DNA of 64,000 nt from Anthonomus grandis grandis (Eukaryota > Arthropoda > Insecta > Coleoptera > Curculionidae), in contig NC_065548.1 of NCBI RefSeq assembly GCF_022605725.1, positions 42,711,131 through 42,775,130 of the forward strand, given 5' to 3'. The position numbers and the translations under genes are program-made. The notes beneath the pieces are model-generated. The model was not told the origin of the DNA. It ran no database searches and saw only the letters and a list, made by a program, of their open reading frames with translations. This document shows, in pieces, positions 1 through 10,900 of this stretch (position 1 is the first letter of the stretch; each line of letters starts with the position of its first letter).

Positions 1-129
1 AAGTTTTAATTTACATAAAGTATAATTAGGAATATTTGTTTATATTTTTAAACATTTGTCACAATAAAAATATGGCGGTATAACCACGACACACCTACAA
101 GCAAATTACACTTGAACAGGTGTAATAAA

Positions 130-215
130 GAAAATAAAAACGCGAAAAATAATATTTTGAAATTTGCCATTTTGCTATGGGTAGAAGTAATGACTTAATA
201 TTCTAGGATCATAAA
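130..215 (+). repeat. Dispersed repeat, inverted copy at about 30586-30692
   Basis: The core around 166-207 (GCCATTTTGCTAT, then GTAGAAGTAATGACTTAAT) recurs in reverse complement at about 30595-30640 next to the AT microsatellite. Similarity continues upstream into the AAAAATA..TTTTGAA stretch. The two copies are about 30 kb apart in opposite orientation, which suggests an interspersed MITE or a transposon end. The family is not identified. Confidence 0.6.
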
Positions 216-1283
216 CCATTCAGTGGGAGGTTTCAAGCGATGAATCCATTAACCCCTTTTTCTATTTAATTTTATTTTTCAAAATTGCATTCTGCCGCCA
301 TTTTGATGTTTTGCAAAATGAGCTAGGAACCAAGAAGTAGTATTTAGGTTCCTAATGATGTGTGCTAAATTTCAAATTTTTATATAAATGCGTTCAAAAT
401 ATAAGAGGGGTGGGAGGACAATTAGGAGCTACACTGTATGGTTGAGTAAGAGTTTAAATATATAAAAGCAGAATCACTTTAGTATTTAATCTATAGCCAC
501 CAAGAGCATTTGATTTATTTGCTTACAACTAATTCAACCAATATCCTCGTCTACAGAAACAAAATTAAATCAACTATGTAAGGTTTAAAAAAAATGTTAC
601 TATAAAATGGAATAAATAAAAATTTGTTCGTACATTACAAAATTACAAGAAAATATTATTTAAGTTAAAAGGCAGAATAAGATTATTTCTTTTATTGAAA
701 CTTCAAATAATCATATTATTTTTTTAAGGATTATTATGTTTAAAAAATAAGCCTTAGTATTTATATTTTGAATACAAAATACATCTGAAAAACTTATAAT
801 TAATTGTTTTATTTTCAATATTTAATTAAACGTGCAAACAGTTAAGAGCGTTTTTCAATAGCCATGAGATCGTATTTATTGATATCATGTGAAAAATCAG
901 GAGTATTAAATGAACTTTTGATTCCACAAGAATCTGTAGTAATTCTATTAGAAATGAGAATTACATGTATTAAGGTAGAGTTAGCGTACATACTTAAAAA
1001 TAGGATTGAACACACTCATTCCTCCTCCTCAATTAGAAGTGTTTATCATTTTTTATTTCACCATATCGTCTAACGAAGCCCCAGTTAGTTAGTTTTGCTT
1101 TTTGATGATGTAGCCAGCTAGACGATTTATTGTATACTGACATGTTTTAAGTTCTTATATTGTATTACCCCCTTCTGTTTTATATAAAAATAGGATGAGA
1201 AATGTTTTTTAGGATTAATTTATTGGTTAGTGAAAAAACTAATGAGGTTATACATAGCAAAGGTTAATGTAATTTCATATAGA

Positions 1284-1315
1284 TCTGATAATGCCCGCTT
1301 GAACGAAACACGTGT
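1284..1315 (+). repeat. CTGATRATG...CGAAACACGTG motif, copy 1
   Basis: TCTGATAATG, a short spacer, then ACGAAACACGTGT. Related copies lie at 34596-34628 (best), 32887-32916 and 33550-33580. In the 34.6 kb copy the spacer is self-complementary (GCTC..GAGC). Such motifs recur in invertebrate repeats, but the parent element is not known here. Confidence 0.45.
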
Positions 1316-1384
1316 AAGCTGGCTTAACTTTGTTTATATACTTAGATACTTTAGACCTTAACGTGATTTTTTTTTAACTACTGT

Positions 1385-1500
1385 TGTAACTTCTTATAAA
1401 TACGTATCCACCAATCTAAATGAATTAGTAGACATATTTTCATTGCACCAAGTCTCTCAAACTTGTATAACATCATATTTATCCAGTGAACCAGTCTTAA
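1385..1500 (-). pseudogene. Possible LINE endonuclease fragment
   Basis: Read on the minus strand, about 35 codons resemble the EN core of Jockey/CR1-type ORF2 (KYDVIQ..ETW.NEN). The match needs one in-frame stop to be ignored and has no flanking support. It could also be chance similarity in AT-rich DNA. Confidence 0.25.
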
Positions 1501-2550
1501 AACCTGTAAAAAAAAAACACTACAAATAAAAATAAAGTATAGATATCAAGAAAATTATCGCTCTAAATTGCTTAAGAAATCGGCCTCCTTTTTCTTCATG
1601 ATGACTCTAACATTCTTTCTCACAGGAATACATTTCTTCAAATTCTAATTTTCTTTTAAGATACCAGAAACTAAATTAGCATACGTGTATTAGTATTTTT
1701 CTTTCAATTTAACGTTAAAACATTTTTAATTGCCAATAGAATTAACTACTAGATAATTTCTCTAAATCAAGATTTTTGTGTTCTTAACGCCATCTGCAAT
1801 TTCAAGTCCTAACTAATACTATATTAATCCAATCAATAATCTCAAATATTTGGCAGATTTACTGTTTTTCTAAATTTAATTTAATACTTTGCTATAATCA
1901 ATAATTTCTAGTTTAAGAATTAAGCAAAAGAGGGCTATCTCAAGCGCATATATGGAAAAATATTATAATTGTTGTATTTTTCATAGAAAGATAATAAATT
2001 ATTATGTCATCTTAGATAATTTTGCATACGGCCGCTAAGGTGAGCCCCAAGCAATTATTTGAGTGTATAAAAGTTTTAGAGGAACAAGTGAAGGATAGCA
2101 TGAACGAAGTTCATGATAATATTCGATATTTTGGAATCGACATTGAGGGACCCATATAAGGATGTGAAAATCGATAGGTGATTGATTGATGTTTAGTAAG
2201 TAGGTAATAATAATAACGTTTATTAAAAACAATATACATATTATATACTTACTAACAATACAATAAATAAAAACATAAACGTTTAGAAATATCACCGAAC
2301 CACACTAAGCACTTGTGCATGATTCGTGGTTATATAATCGGGTAAATGTCAAATTTAGTTAATTGTCCTTATTGGGTAAACAGTCTATAGCCGGGATTAG
2401 TAAGGTCATTTCAGAGTATAATCAGTACAATATTATATACGCATACATGTGTCAGTTGATATTTCAAAAGCCGTTAGAAACAAAAAGCATTCATTTGATG
2501 TATTCAAGATTTATTAGATCATTAAAAAGTTCTCTACCCTTTAAAAATAT
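1500..2550. other. AT-rich DNA, probable LINE 3' tail
   Basis: About 2180-2550 lies just downstream (minus sense) of the LINE C-terminus that ends at 2551 and may be its 3' UTR. A 43-codon frame near 2032-2160 (+) contains KQLFECIKVLEEQVKDSM and ends in a stop, and it matches no family I can name. Nothing else is recognisable. Confidence 0.4.
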
Positions 2551-3088
2551 CTAATTTTTGGTTTTGCGTTTGAAAGAGTCAAAGCTTTTAACCATTCTTA
2601 TATCATTTAGGAGCATGTTACACAGTCTTGGAGCATAATATTTTAAACTTTTTTGGTCATGAGTTTTACGAGTCGTGGTTGGATATGCCAAGTTGTTTTG
2701 CCTAGTAAATAAAATTTGGTTAATATTTAACTCTATCTTGTTTTTCTTTATATATTTAAGAATTTTTAAGCAATAGAGTTTACGCAAATCTAATATGTTA
2801 CTTTCAGAAAACAAGTGGGATATGTTCTATCTCTGCCAAAAATTATTTTTAAAAACCATTTTGAAATTGATTTTAATTTTTGTATATGCGTTTCAGAAAC
2901 GCTTTTCCATCCCAAAATATCATAAAACTAAATGACTTTGTACAAGAAACATATAAACAATTTTAGATATTCAGTAGTCAAAAAGTCTCGAAGGCACCTA
3001 CATTTTGAGAGCACTCCCTTTAACTTTTGAACCACTTCATCGATATGAAGGTCCCATTTAAATAAATTGTCAATTCTAATACTCAACC
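2551..3088 (-). pseudogene. LINE reverse transcriptase, C-terminal half (CR1/Jockey-like)
   Basis: Minus-strand reading gives the RT thumb region (LFKWDLHIDEVVQKLKG near 3080-3030) and, at 2814-2551, the typical C-terminal tail of CR1/Jockey-like ORF2 (YYAPRLCN.L..DI...KS..SFKRK). Frame changes and stops show it is dead. It continues the RT fragment at 5290-5835, from which it is separated by an inserted LINE of opposite orientation (3089-5289). The split falls between the KYLG-type motif (at 5290-5325) and the thumb segment, exactly where one element would be continuous. Confidence 0.7.
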
Positions 3089-5289
3089 GGGGCAGTGTCC
3101 CAACTTTCTACCGCAATAGGGGTCAATAAATCATTGACCTTACGATCTATTCACCTATTACTGTGAACCTTTTCAGCTCATGGAGGATGTCCTTTGAGGT
3201 CACAATGTCGGACCACAGGCATTATCTTTTTAAACTAAAGAAGCAGGCTCGGTGCGATACCCCAGCCTACAGAAATCTGAGGTGCACTGACTGAGACACT
3301 TTCGAGAGGAACTAGTCGGTGGTCTTGCGGACATGCCGGCAAGGTACACACTTTCGACCAACACAGAGATCGGGACTGTCAACCTAAATCGTGCGATACT
3401 CGCGCATTCCAGGGCAGCTGTCCCCTCAGACGGAGACCCGGCAATGCCAATGGTAACACGGAAAAGCACCGTGACACTACGTGCCGGCTCCTTCGCAGGG
3501 CTGAGCACACCAAGCTTGCCACTGACTGAGATGCATTCCACGCAGCTCAAAGGCAATACAAAAAGACACTCAAGGACTCCAAAATACAGTGCTGGAGACG
3601 ATTCTGCTGTAACGTTAAAAACACACCCTCCGCGTCACGCCTGTGCAAATTACTGTCCAAGGACCCTGAAACTAAATTGGGGTCGCTGTCGCTTTCAGAT
3701 GGCGGCTTTACTACCAATGAGCGGGAGTCACTAGGGGTCATGCTGCTTACTCACTTCCCAGACTCCAACTCATCTCGCGATCCCCATAGCTGCTTTCGGT
3801 ACTCACATAGTCACATAGTCAGACTAACACATATTCAGACTATTCAGGACCTCCCTTACTTAGGGCTACGCCTATCTGCCTTACCAGCTTTATGCTGAAG
3901 TCGATAGAGAGGCTGATTGATCGGTACCTTGAAGAAAGCATCCTGGTCAAAAAACCACTGCAAGTGCAGCATTACGCCTATCAGGCGGGGAAATCCACGG
4001 GTCTGGCCCTTCACCACCTCGTGAGGAAGGCGGAGGGTGCTCTGGGTAGTGGCAAGGCCTGCCTGGGTACGTTTCTAGACATTGAAGGGGCGTTTGACAA
4101 CATTCCTTTCGCAATAATCTGCCAAGCCATCGACAGCCGCGGCTCAGTATCCTAATTGGTTAGCTGGAAAGAGGCTATGCTCTCGCAACGTCATTTATCT
4201 GCCCAGCTTAACAGCGAGATTGTCAAAACGTTGGCGGCTAAAGGCTACCCGCAGGGAGGAGTATTGTCCCCTACCTTGTGGTGTCTTGTAGTCAACAGCC
4301 TGATACATTTTTTAAACAATGCTGGCCTATACACACAGGCCTACGCTGACGATCTGATAATCCTTTGTCCAAGGAAAGGCGCTACCTCAATGTGGGGCCC
4401 TATGATGAGAGGCCTGCGTATGGTGGACATATGGTGCCTCTCGGGGAGACTCAGTATTAACCCCAAAAAAGCAGAGCTCTTACTATTCACGAGGAGACAT
4501 TTGGCACGCCCCCTGTTTTATCTCTAGGTGGCGTGCAGCTGCATTACTCCAAGACAGTTTGATTTCTGGAAATCAAGTTAGATCCCAAACCCTCCTGGTA
4601 CGATCACGCAGATACTAGAATCAAGAAGGCCACCTGCGCGCTATGGGCCAGCAAGGTCTCCTAAGATCCTCCACTTGATCTACTCGCACATTGTGAGACC
4701 CCTTCTCACATACGGGACTATCGTTTGGTGACCATATACAGAGAAAGCGAAAATTCGTGCTCAACTGGACAGATAACGCCTTGGATGTCTCAGCATAACG
4801 GGTTCCATGCGAACAACGCCAACTAGAGCACTTGAGACTCTGCTGAGCCTTCCGCTTCTGGACCTCGTTGTGCAATTCGAGGCAATGAGGACTGCGTACA
4901 GGCTATACGTACTTGGCGAAAGACATACTGGCGAGACCGGTCACGCAAAAATCTGGTCACAGGCCATAAAGGAATGTCCTCTCCTTCTGATGGGCAGTGA
5001 CGCAGTGACTGCATGGCTCCAGTGACAGTGGACTGCGAGGGATTCGTGACGCACATTGCAGGCAGAGAGGAGTAGCAGTATTTAAACAGACCTGCATTGC
5101 TAAATAGGGGGACCATCTGGTACACAGATGGCTTCAGAATGAATAACAGACCTGGATCAGGGCTTTGTGGTAGGATCCCACATAGTAGTAAAGGTTTTTC
5201 TAAGGCTATTGGGCTCTGGTCATCGCCGGTGGGGTGGCGAGTCCATCAGGAGATCTATATGCACAACTGTCTCTGGCAGCCCACTGTTT
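3089..5289 (+). mobile_element. LINE with C-terminal RNase H (I/LOA/R1-like), inserted in another LINE
   Basis: A GC-richer block carries degraded ORF2 on the plus strand. In order: the EN-RT linker (about 3240-3760), RT (3892-4560), the post-RT region (4560-5080) and an RNase H start (5097-5250). It interrupts the minus-strand LINE at 2551-3088 and 5290-5835. Imperfect similarity between the flanks (CAATTCTAAT near 3068, CAATTTTAAT near 5292) could be a diverged target duplication, but I am not sure. Related copies lie at 8790-10871 (-) and 32385-32625 (+). Confidence 0.75.
3240..5260 (+). pseudogene. Degenerate ORF2 (RT plus RNase H) of the 3.1-5.3 kb LINE
   Basis: Recognisable blocks are a linker with LLTHFPDS near 3740, the RT fingers motif YQAGKSTGLALHHLV (about 3973-4020), FLDIEGAFDN with the first catalytic Asp (4075-4100), PQGGVLSPTLW (4249-4280), the catalytic YADD box (about 4342), FLEIKLDP after RT (about 4561) and the RNase H start WYTDGFRMNNRPGSG (about 5116-5160). 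A stop at 4153-4155 and several frameshifts break it. Family knowledge: ORF2 performs target-primed reverse transcription, and a downstream RNase H places it in the I group (I, LOA, R1-related). The 5' endonuclease is not visible, so the copy is probably truncated. Confidence 0.75.
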
Positions 5290-5835
5290 CGACAATTTTA
5301 ATTTCAATTTCAATACCAAGATATTGAAAAGATGCTGCTTCGGGTATTTCACAAACCCCAATCTTAAGGTTGCCAAGCCTTGGAAGGCAATTTCTGTAAG
5401 TTTCTGTATTTTAAAGACTTTGCTCTACAGAGTAAAATAGTGTCATCTGCAAAACTAAGTAGCGTATCACTTAGTTAAAGATTAAGCATGTCGTTTACAT
5501 AAATTGTAAAAAGTAAAGGACCCAACACAGTTCCCTGCGGTATGCCAAACCTAACATCTCTTTCACGGCTTATGGTTCCATTTATGTCAACACGCTACGT
5601 TCTATTTGTAAGGTAGTTAAAAGCTACCTGCAAGTCGAAAACTTTTCCTCAGCTGTGTAGTTTTTTTAACAGTGTTTCATGACAGATAGTATCAAAGGCT
5701 TTCGAAAGATCCACGAACAGGCATAAGCACGCTTGACTATTATCTAGTACATTATCTTATATTTGTGGTGCTAAAAATTTCATTCCATCTTGCGTAGATC
5801 TCCCTTCCCTAAAACCAAATTGCAAGTCTGACTAT
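5290..5835 (-). pseudogene. LINE reverse transcriptase, N-terminal half (CR1/Jockey-like)
   Basis: Minus-strand reading shows the RT palm in order: FGFREGRSTQDG near 5820, LCLFVDLSKAFDT near 5720-5680 (first catalytic Asp), GIPQGTVLGPLLF near 5555-5515, FADDTILF near 5460-5435 (catalytic DD) and QYLGIEIE near 5320. Several stops interrupt it. It is joined in time, not in space, to 2551-3088. The 5' part of the element is missing upstream of about 5835, as in ordinary LINE 5' truncation. Confidence 0.75.
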
Positions 5836-7744
5836 CAAGCTAAAATAGTATCTGCACACACACAACACGAGCCATTGAATTCTGCCTGCATTGAAAGCTG
5901 CCAAGAACACGAACAAAGGTCTGGCAAGTGATTCCAGGAAAGGACGACTTTAAAGAATCAGTCAAGCGGATCATTAGGTTGGTTAATGAAGATCATAGCC
6001 GTGATTTTTAACAACAGGTGACTTTTCAGATTTATTTTTAATTTTACTTGAACCGATCTTTATCCACAACGTTTCTATCTATTGGTACGAAGTTTGAAGT
6101 AGGAACGTTGGAGAAAGACGATATTGCTGAACAGGGGCCTCTGACGATCCAGACTTATATTACGCTCAGTGAGTACCATTTGACATAATCACGTGGGTAC
6201 ACTTGATATACAGTGTGTCCAAAAAGTCTGAAAAAATACCTTTCACAGGTAAACGATGCCTGGTTGACAAACGCTCGGACACGTCAATTCTCTTTTATTT
6301 TTTTGGATGTTTATTTTTTTGCATGTTTTGCAAAGTCTACAGGGTGCGTCAAAAAGAGTGGGCAGTTTGGAAGTGGGAAGTTTGGAAAAAGTGAACAGCT
6401 GTGTGGGTCTAACCCAAGAGTCAGGCAAGCTCAACATAACTGATAAAGAGACTAGCGAAAATATTTTCTACCTGCTTGCCAAAGACTCATATCAGAAGCC
6501 TGTATTTTCTAGGTAGAGGAGGTAAAGGAGGAGTTGCTGGTCGAGTACCTGAGAAGCCTGGTAATTCTCAAGCTAGCATGCGGATAACTTGGTCGAGAGG
6601 ATAATTCACAGCATGTTAGAAGTTACAGGTTTACAGGTGAGCAATTTCTGGTGTGCTATTATATCTCTCAACGTGGTCCTGTGGAGAAAAGAGGGAAATC
6701 TTCTGCCAATATCGACATCCACCATATTTGGGATGATTTCGGGATAAAATGAGCTTAGGAAGGAGGAAGTATAATGATCTTACCTGCCGCAAATATACCT
6801 GCTGTTCTTCATTATAAGGAGACCTCGAGGCAAGAAGGCTAATTCACTAGGTTTAAGTCATCGTGTTTAGTATATATATGTCTAATGCATTAGTCAACTC
6901 TTTTCGTGAGTGTAGTGTTTTAATTCACACCTAAACGAATGTTAAAAACGCAGCAATATGATAGAGTCAGAGAAGTCGTCTATGATCTCTTCGGTATCCT
7001 CACTAGACATCTTATTATTATTCGCAGCGTAACAGCAGAAGAACATCAGAAAAAGTTTGTCCAGACAGCGATGGTATGCAACCTGTAGTGTTTTTTTTGT
7101 GATTGCTTAAAAAAAAATTAAAATTCTCAACATACAACTACATAGTATACTCTTGTCACATGGTGGATTTGGTTTAGCTGCTGTTAAAGTTTTTTTATTT
7201 CAAAGAATCGAAAAGATTTAATTGTTCTCTACTGAAATCGTTTTTGTGATAAAACTCGATCGCCAACTGCTAAGCTCAAATTATAGAGCATTTAATAAAA
7301 TGTTAAAAATTTGATAGTCGTAATAGCCTGACACATTTCTTTCTGATTATGCTGGAGACAATAATTTTTAGATTTGGGCTGCTTTTCTAGAAAGTTCCCC
7401 GAGAGTATCCCACTCGTTAAAGAAATAATGCTGCGAACATTTGAAAATTTATTTTTTAGACTTTACCACTTTACCTTACTACTAGATCTTTTTAATAAAT
7501 TCCAAATAGGAAATCTCATGCATAAATAATAAATCAAACTTTTATAAAAGCAGCTTTGATTTATTGCTTGATATAATAATTATTGAGCTTTATACGGTTA
7601 TAATATTGAGAAGATTTATTACTACAAAATTGACTTAACCGTATTATTACGAACCATAAACACTAAAATATTTTTATTTGACCTATATGTGTCCCAGTTG
7701 CGAATCTAGCTAGAATTAGTTATTTTATTCAAGTCTTTAATTCA
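5836..7744. other. Upstream DNA with mariner-type end motifs
   Basis: Two terminal-repeat-like motifs, CAGTGTGTCCAAAAAGT (about 6210) and CAGGGTGCGTCAAAAAGAG (about 6340), lie 129 bp apart in the same orientation and look like remnants of IS630/mariner ends. A minus-strand frame near 7010-6955 starts MSSEDTEEIIDDFSDS and may be a broken first exon of something mobile. The last several hundred bases are AT-rich 5' flank of the odorant-receptor gene. No core promoter is convincing. Confidence 0.4.
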
Positions 7745-7927
7745 ATGCTTATCATGAATGAAAAAAAAATTGATATTTTGGAGTTTCAAAAATATTTGTT
7801 AAGATTTTTTTTAGTCTGGCCGAAACCAAATAGACTTAATATTACTAATAACGTTATAATTTATGGTTATTTTTTCTTTTTTATTGTACCCTGTGTATTT
7901 CCAATGATGTCAGCATTTATTTTTCAG
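7745..7927 (+). CDS. Odorant receptor exon 1
   Basis: 61 codons from ATG, ending ..FIFQ before GTACGA, phase 0. It contains the cytoplasmic N-terminus with a short motif (FFLVWPKP) and the first membrane span. The next in-frame ATG (codon 4) could also serve as start. Confidence 0.85.
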
Positions 7928-10900
7928 GTACGATGTTAGTTTAGCTTCAATTTATTTAAATATTATATTAATATGTAAATGTTTGTTTCACACAACAGAT
8001 ACTATTACTCTTTTATTACATTAATTTTTTTTTCAGCTGCAGCAGGATACATGGGACATCAACATTATTTTAGATGCATTAATATGTATTCTAAACTATG
8101 CGGAGTATATACTAATTTGCGTAACATTCGCATTTAATGACAAAGTTATTGAAAAACACATAAATTTTATTACTCACTTTTTAATCTATTGTGATAAGGA
8201 ACTAATTGTTAATACTGATATAATTTGCAAGAGATATATGAAATGTATGTACACAACTCAATTAGCATAATACTTATTAAGTTGCTTATACAGTGATTAT
8301 TGTTGATAGTAGGTTAGCCGCATAAAAAAAAAGGAAAATTAAATTTTCCTGAAAAAACTCAGGTGGAATAAATGCTTATAACAAAAGCTGAGCAACTAAG
8401 ACTTAAAATAATTTAATATTTTAATTCATTATTTTAAAAGCCCTGCATGTTAGTTATCCTTAAGCAGATTTGTTTTATATTGCACAGAATTCTTTAAAAC
8501 TAACAACGTATTCCTTAAACATTTAAGTCAATGGAAGTCAAATATTTTAAAGTTTTCGGTCAAAAAAACTCTTGTAACTGAGCATAGATCCTAAACCAAG
8601 TACATATCGAAGTATTAAGGGTCAATGCTTAGTTTTGTCAATTATCAATAAAAGATCCAGATAGCAGAATAGGCCAATACTGTCAAAATAAATAATCAAA
8701 AACTGTAGTAGTTGTAGTAGTAGTAAGGGTGAAAGAAATAGAACTCAGCAAGTAAGCCTGAGGAGTCCCTTTTTGCCAACCCCAGAATCACCCACCCCTA
8801 CGCCTCCACTCCCAATGTGCGGTCTTCACTGAGTCGACCCGTCCTTTTAATAAAGGCTTGCACGTTATCCCAGTCCAGATCTGTAAAAGCTTTCCGTTGG
8901 AGTGTCGTTGCTCCGAAAGTTTTTCTTCTTAGGCGACTCCGCCTATCACAGATACCTAGTATGTGGTATGAAGTTTCTTCCGCTGTACCGCAATTAGGAC
9001 AGAGCGGGCTTTCTCTTATACCAAGAAGGTGTAGATGCCTGTTTAGACAGTTGCGCCCAGTCAGAATTCCCACCAAGTCTTTGATACTCTGTCGGGTGTT
9101 TGCTAGCAGTCGTTTTGCTTTAGAGTCGTCATGGTCTGGTATTATTTCCTACATCTTTCTGTCCTTCTCCAATTCTTCCTTGTTTTTTCCCAGACCCAAT
9201 TCTTATGTTCCTGGGAGATTTTTTTTTACTGAGACAGACACAAGGTTCGGGACCTACGAAAGGGGCTAACAGAACCTTGTCTGGCCATTTCGTCGGCCCG
9301 CTCATTGCTCTCGACACCCTGTTGCCCTGGGGCCCACCTCAGTCTCATTTCCCTGTGTGCTGCAGGTCTTTCCAAAGCGTCTTTGCATTCCTGGACTAGC
9401 GCTGAGCTGGCCCTGGGTTTCTGAATCGCGTTAAGGATAGCTTAACTATCAGAGTAGATTCAAATCTTCCCGTTACTTACCAATGCTTCTCGTTTGTTTG
9501 CTATTTCAAGTATAGCAAACACTTCCGCTTGGAAAATTGTCGTGTATTTCCCTAGCGGAAAGGATTCCCCTGTGTTTGTTTTCATCCTGAACACATCGGC
9601 TCCGGCTGAATTGGTGCTTTTCATCCATGATCCATCTGCCTATCAGGCTTGTAAGCTACTTGGCTCTTTGATTTGGTTTACCCACCATTCTTCCCTTGCC
9701 GGAATTTCGACTTGAAACCCTTTCTTTAACCTTAGTTTGCCACTCGCTTTAGTGCATCTGGATGTCAGAATTGGTATGCTCTTACTCATTCTGAGAGCAA
9801 TCCTCATATGGCCTTGTGCAAAGTGAACATTGCACCACTCTCCGTTATCAATCATCCTTTTATGCGCCGCCATGGCCTCCCTCTCAATATAAACTGGGAG
9901 ATCCGGTAGCCCAAAATGAATATTTAGTGGAGCCGCAGGTATTGTTCTCATAGCTCCAGTAATTCCCAAACAGACTCCTCTTTGCAGTATAGTCAGCTTT
10001 TGGGCATTGGTAACCTTCAATACGGCTGGCCACCATACCACGGATCCATGAGATCTTCGGTCGTATGACTGCAGTATAAAGCCGTAATTGCCATATTAGG
10101 ACTGTTGCCTTATTTACTGCCTGCTCTACGTGAGTTTTAAAGGTGAGCTTGCTGTCTAAAGGAACTTCCAAGTATTTGACCTGCTGCCTCAAAGTTAGGC
10201 GAATGTGATACATAGTGGGACATTTAAAGCCTGTCAAATTCTGCCTCTTAATGAAGAGAATGAGCTTGGTCTATTCTGGGTTGACCGACAGCCCCGTCTC
10301 GTGACACCACTATTTCACTATCCCGCACGCGGCTTGCATCTGCTCACAGACTGTGTTCACGAATTTGTTCATGAATCACTAGTCCGTCGTCCGAGCATGC
10401 CTGTGCATAAAATTCGTCGAGTTTTAACTTCCTGAGAAAACCGTCCATCTCCAGACACCAGAGGTGTGGAGAAAGGCAACTGCTTTGCGGACAGCCACCC
10501 TTCACCCTGGTCTCGACACGATAGTCTCTTAGTGTAGTACTGATCTTCCGGTCTTCCAGCGCCGTTTTGACTCACCTGAGAAGATGAGCTGGAGTGCACC
10601 TGGTTAGGATAGCCTCGCAGATAGTATCTATTTTCGCCTTATCAAATGCTCCTTCCACGTCAAAGAAAAGAGCAAGTACCACTTCCTTGTTCTCTATGGC
10701 TTTTTCAGCTTTACTCACTATAAAGTGAAGTGCCGTTTCCGTTGACTTTCCCTTCATGTAGGTATGCTGATTTCTATGTAGTGGCGATTCTGTTAGAATC
10801 TCCTTTGTTATATACTCGTCTATTAGCTTATATATTAAAAACTGTAGTAGAGATTGGGCTGCAAAAAGCAATGCTTATGGCTTAACCCTAACGGACTATA

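Larger units (their letters stand above)
1..1380. other. AT-rich non-coding DNA
   Basis: No recognisable gene. A 69-codon open frame at 864-1073 (+) resembles no family I know and has low-complexity AT-rich codons. The stretch holds one copy of a dispersed repeat (about 130-215) and one copy of a short hairpin-like motif (1284-1315), both listed separately. Confidence 0.5.

Noticed and set aside
3230..3556. 108-codon minus-strand open frame
   Set aside because: Antisense shadow of the EN-RT linker of the plus-strand LINE; no family resemblance and GC-rich codons mirror the sense frame.
5860..6010. Possible host exon reading KDDFKESVKRIIRLVNEDHSR
   Set aside because: Short, without clear splice sites or a partner exon; no family could be named.
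8817..9269. 150-codon plus-strand open frame
   Set aside because: Lies opposite the LINE C-terminus and RNase H, whose minus-strand motifs (SPLCPNCG and others) are clear. Serine/arginine-rich composition marks it as a shadow.
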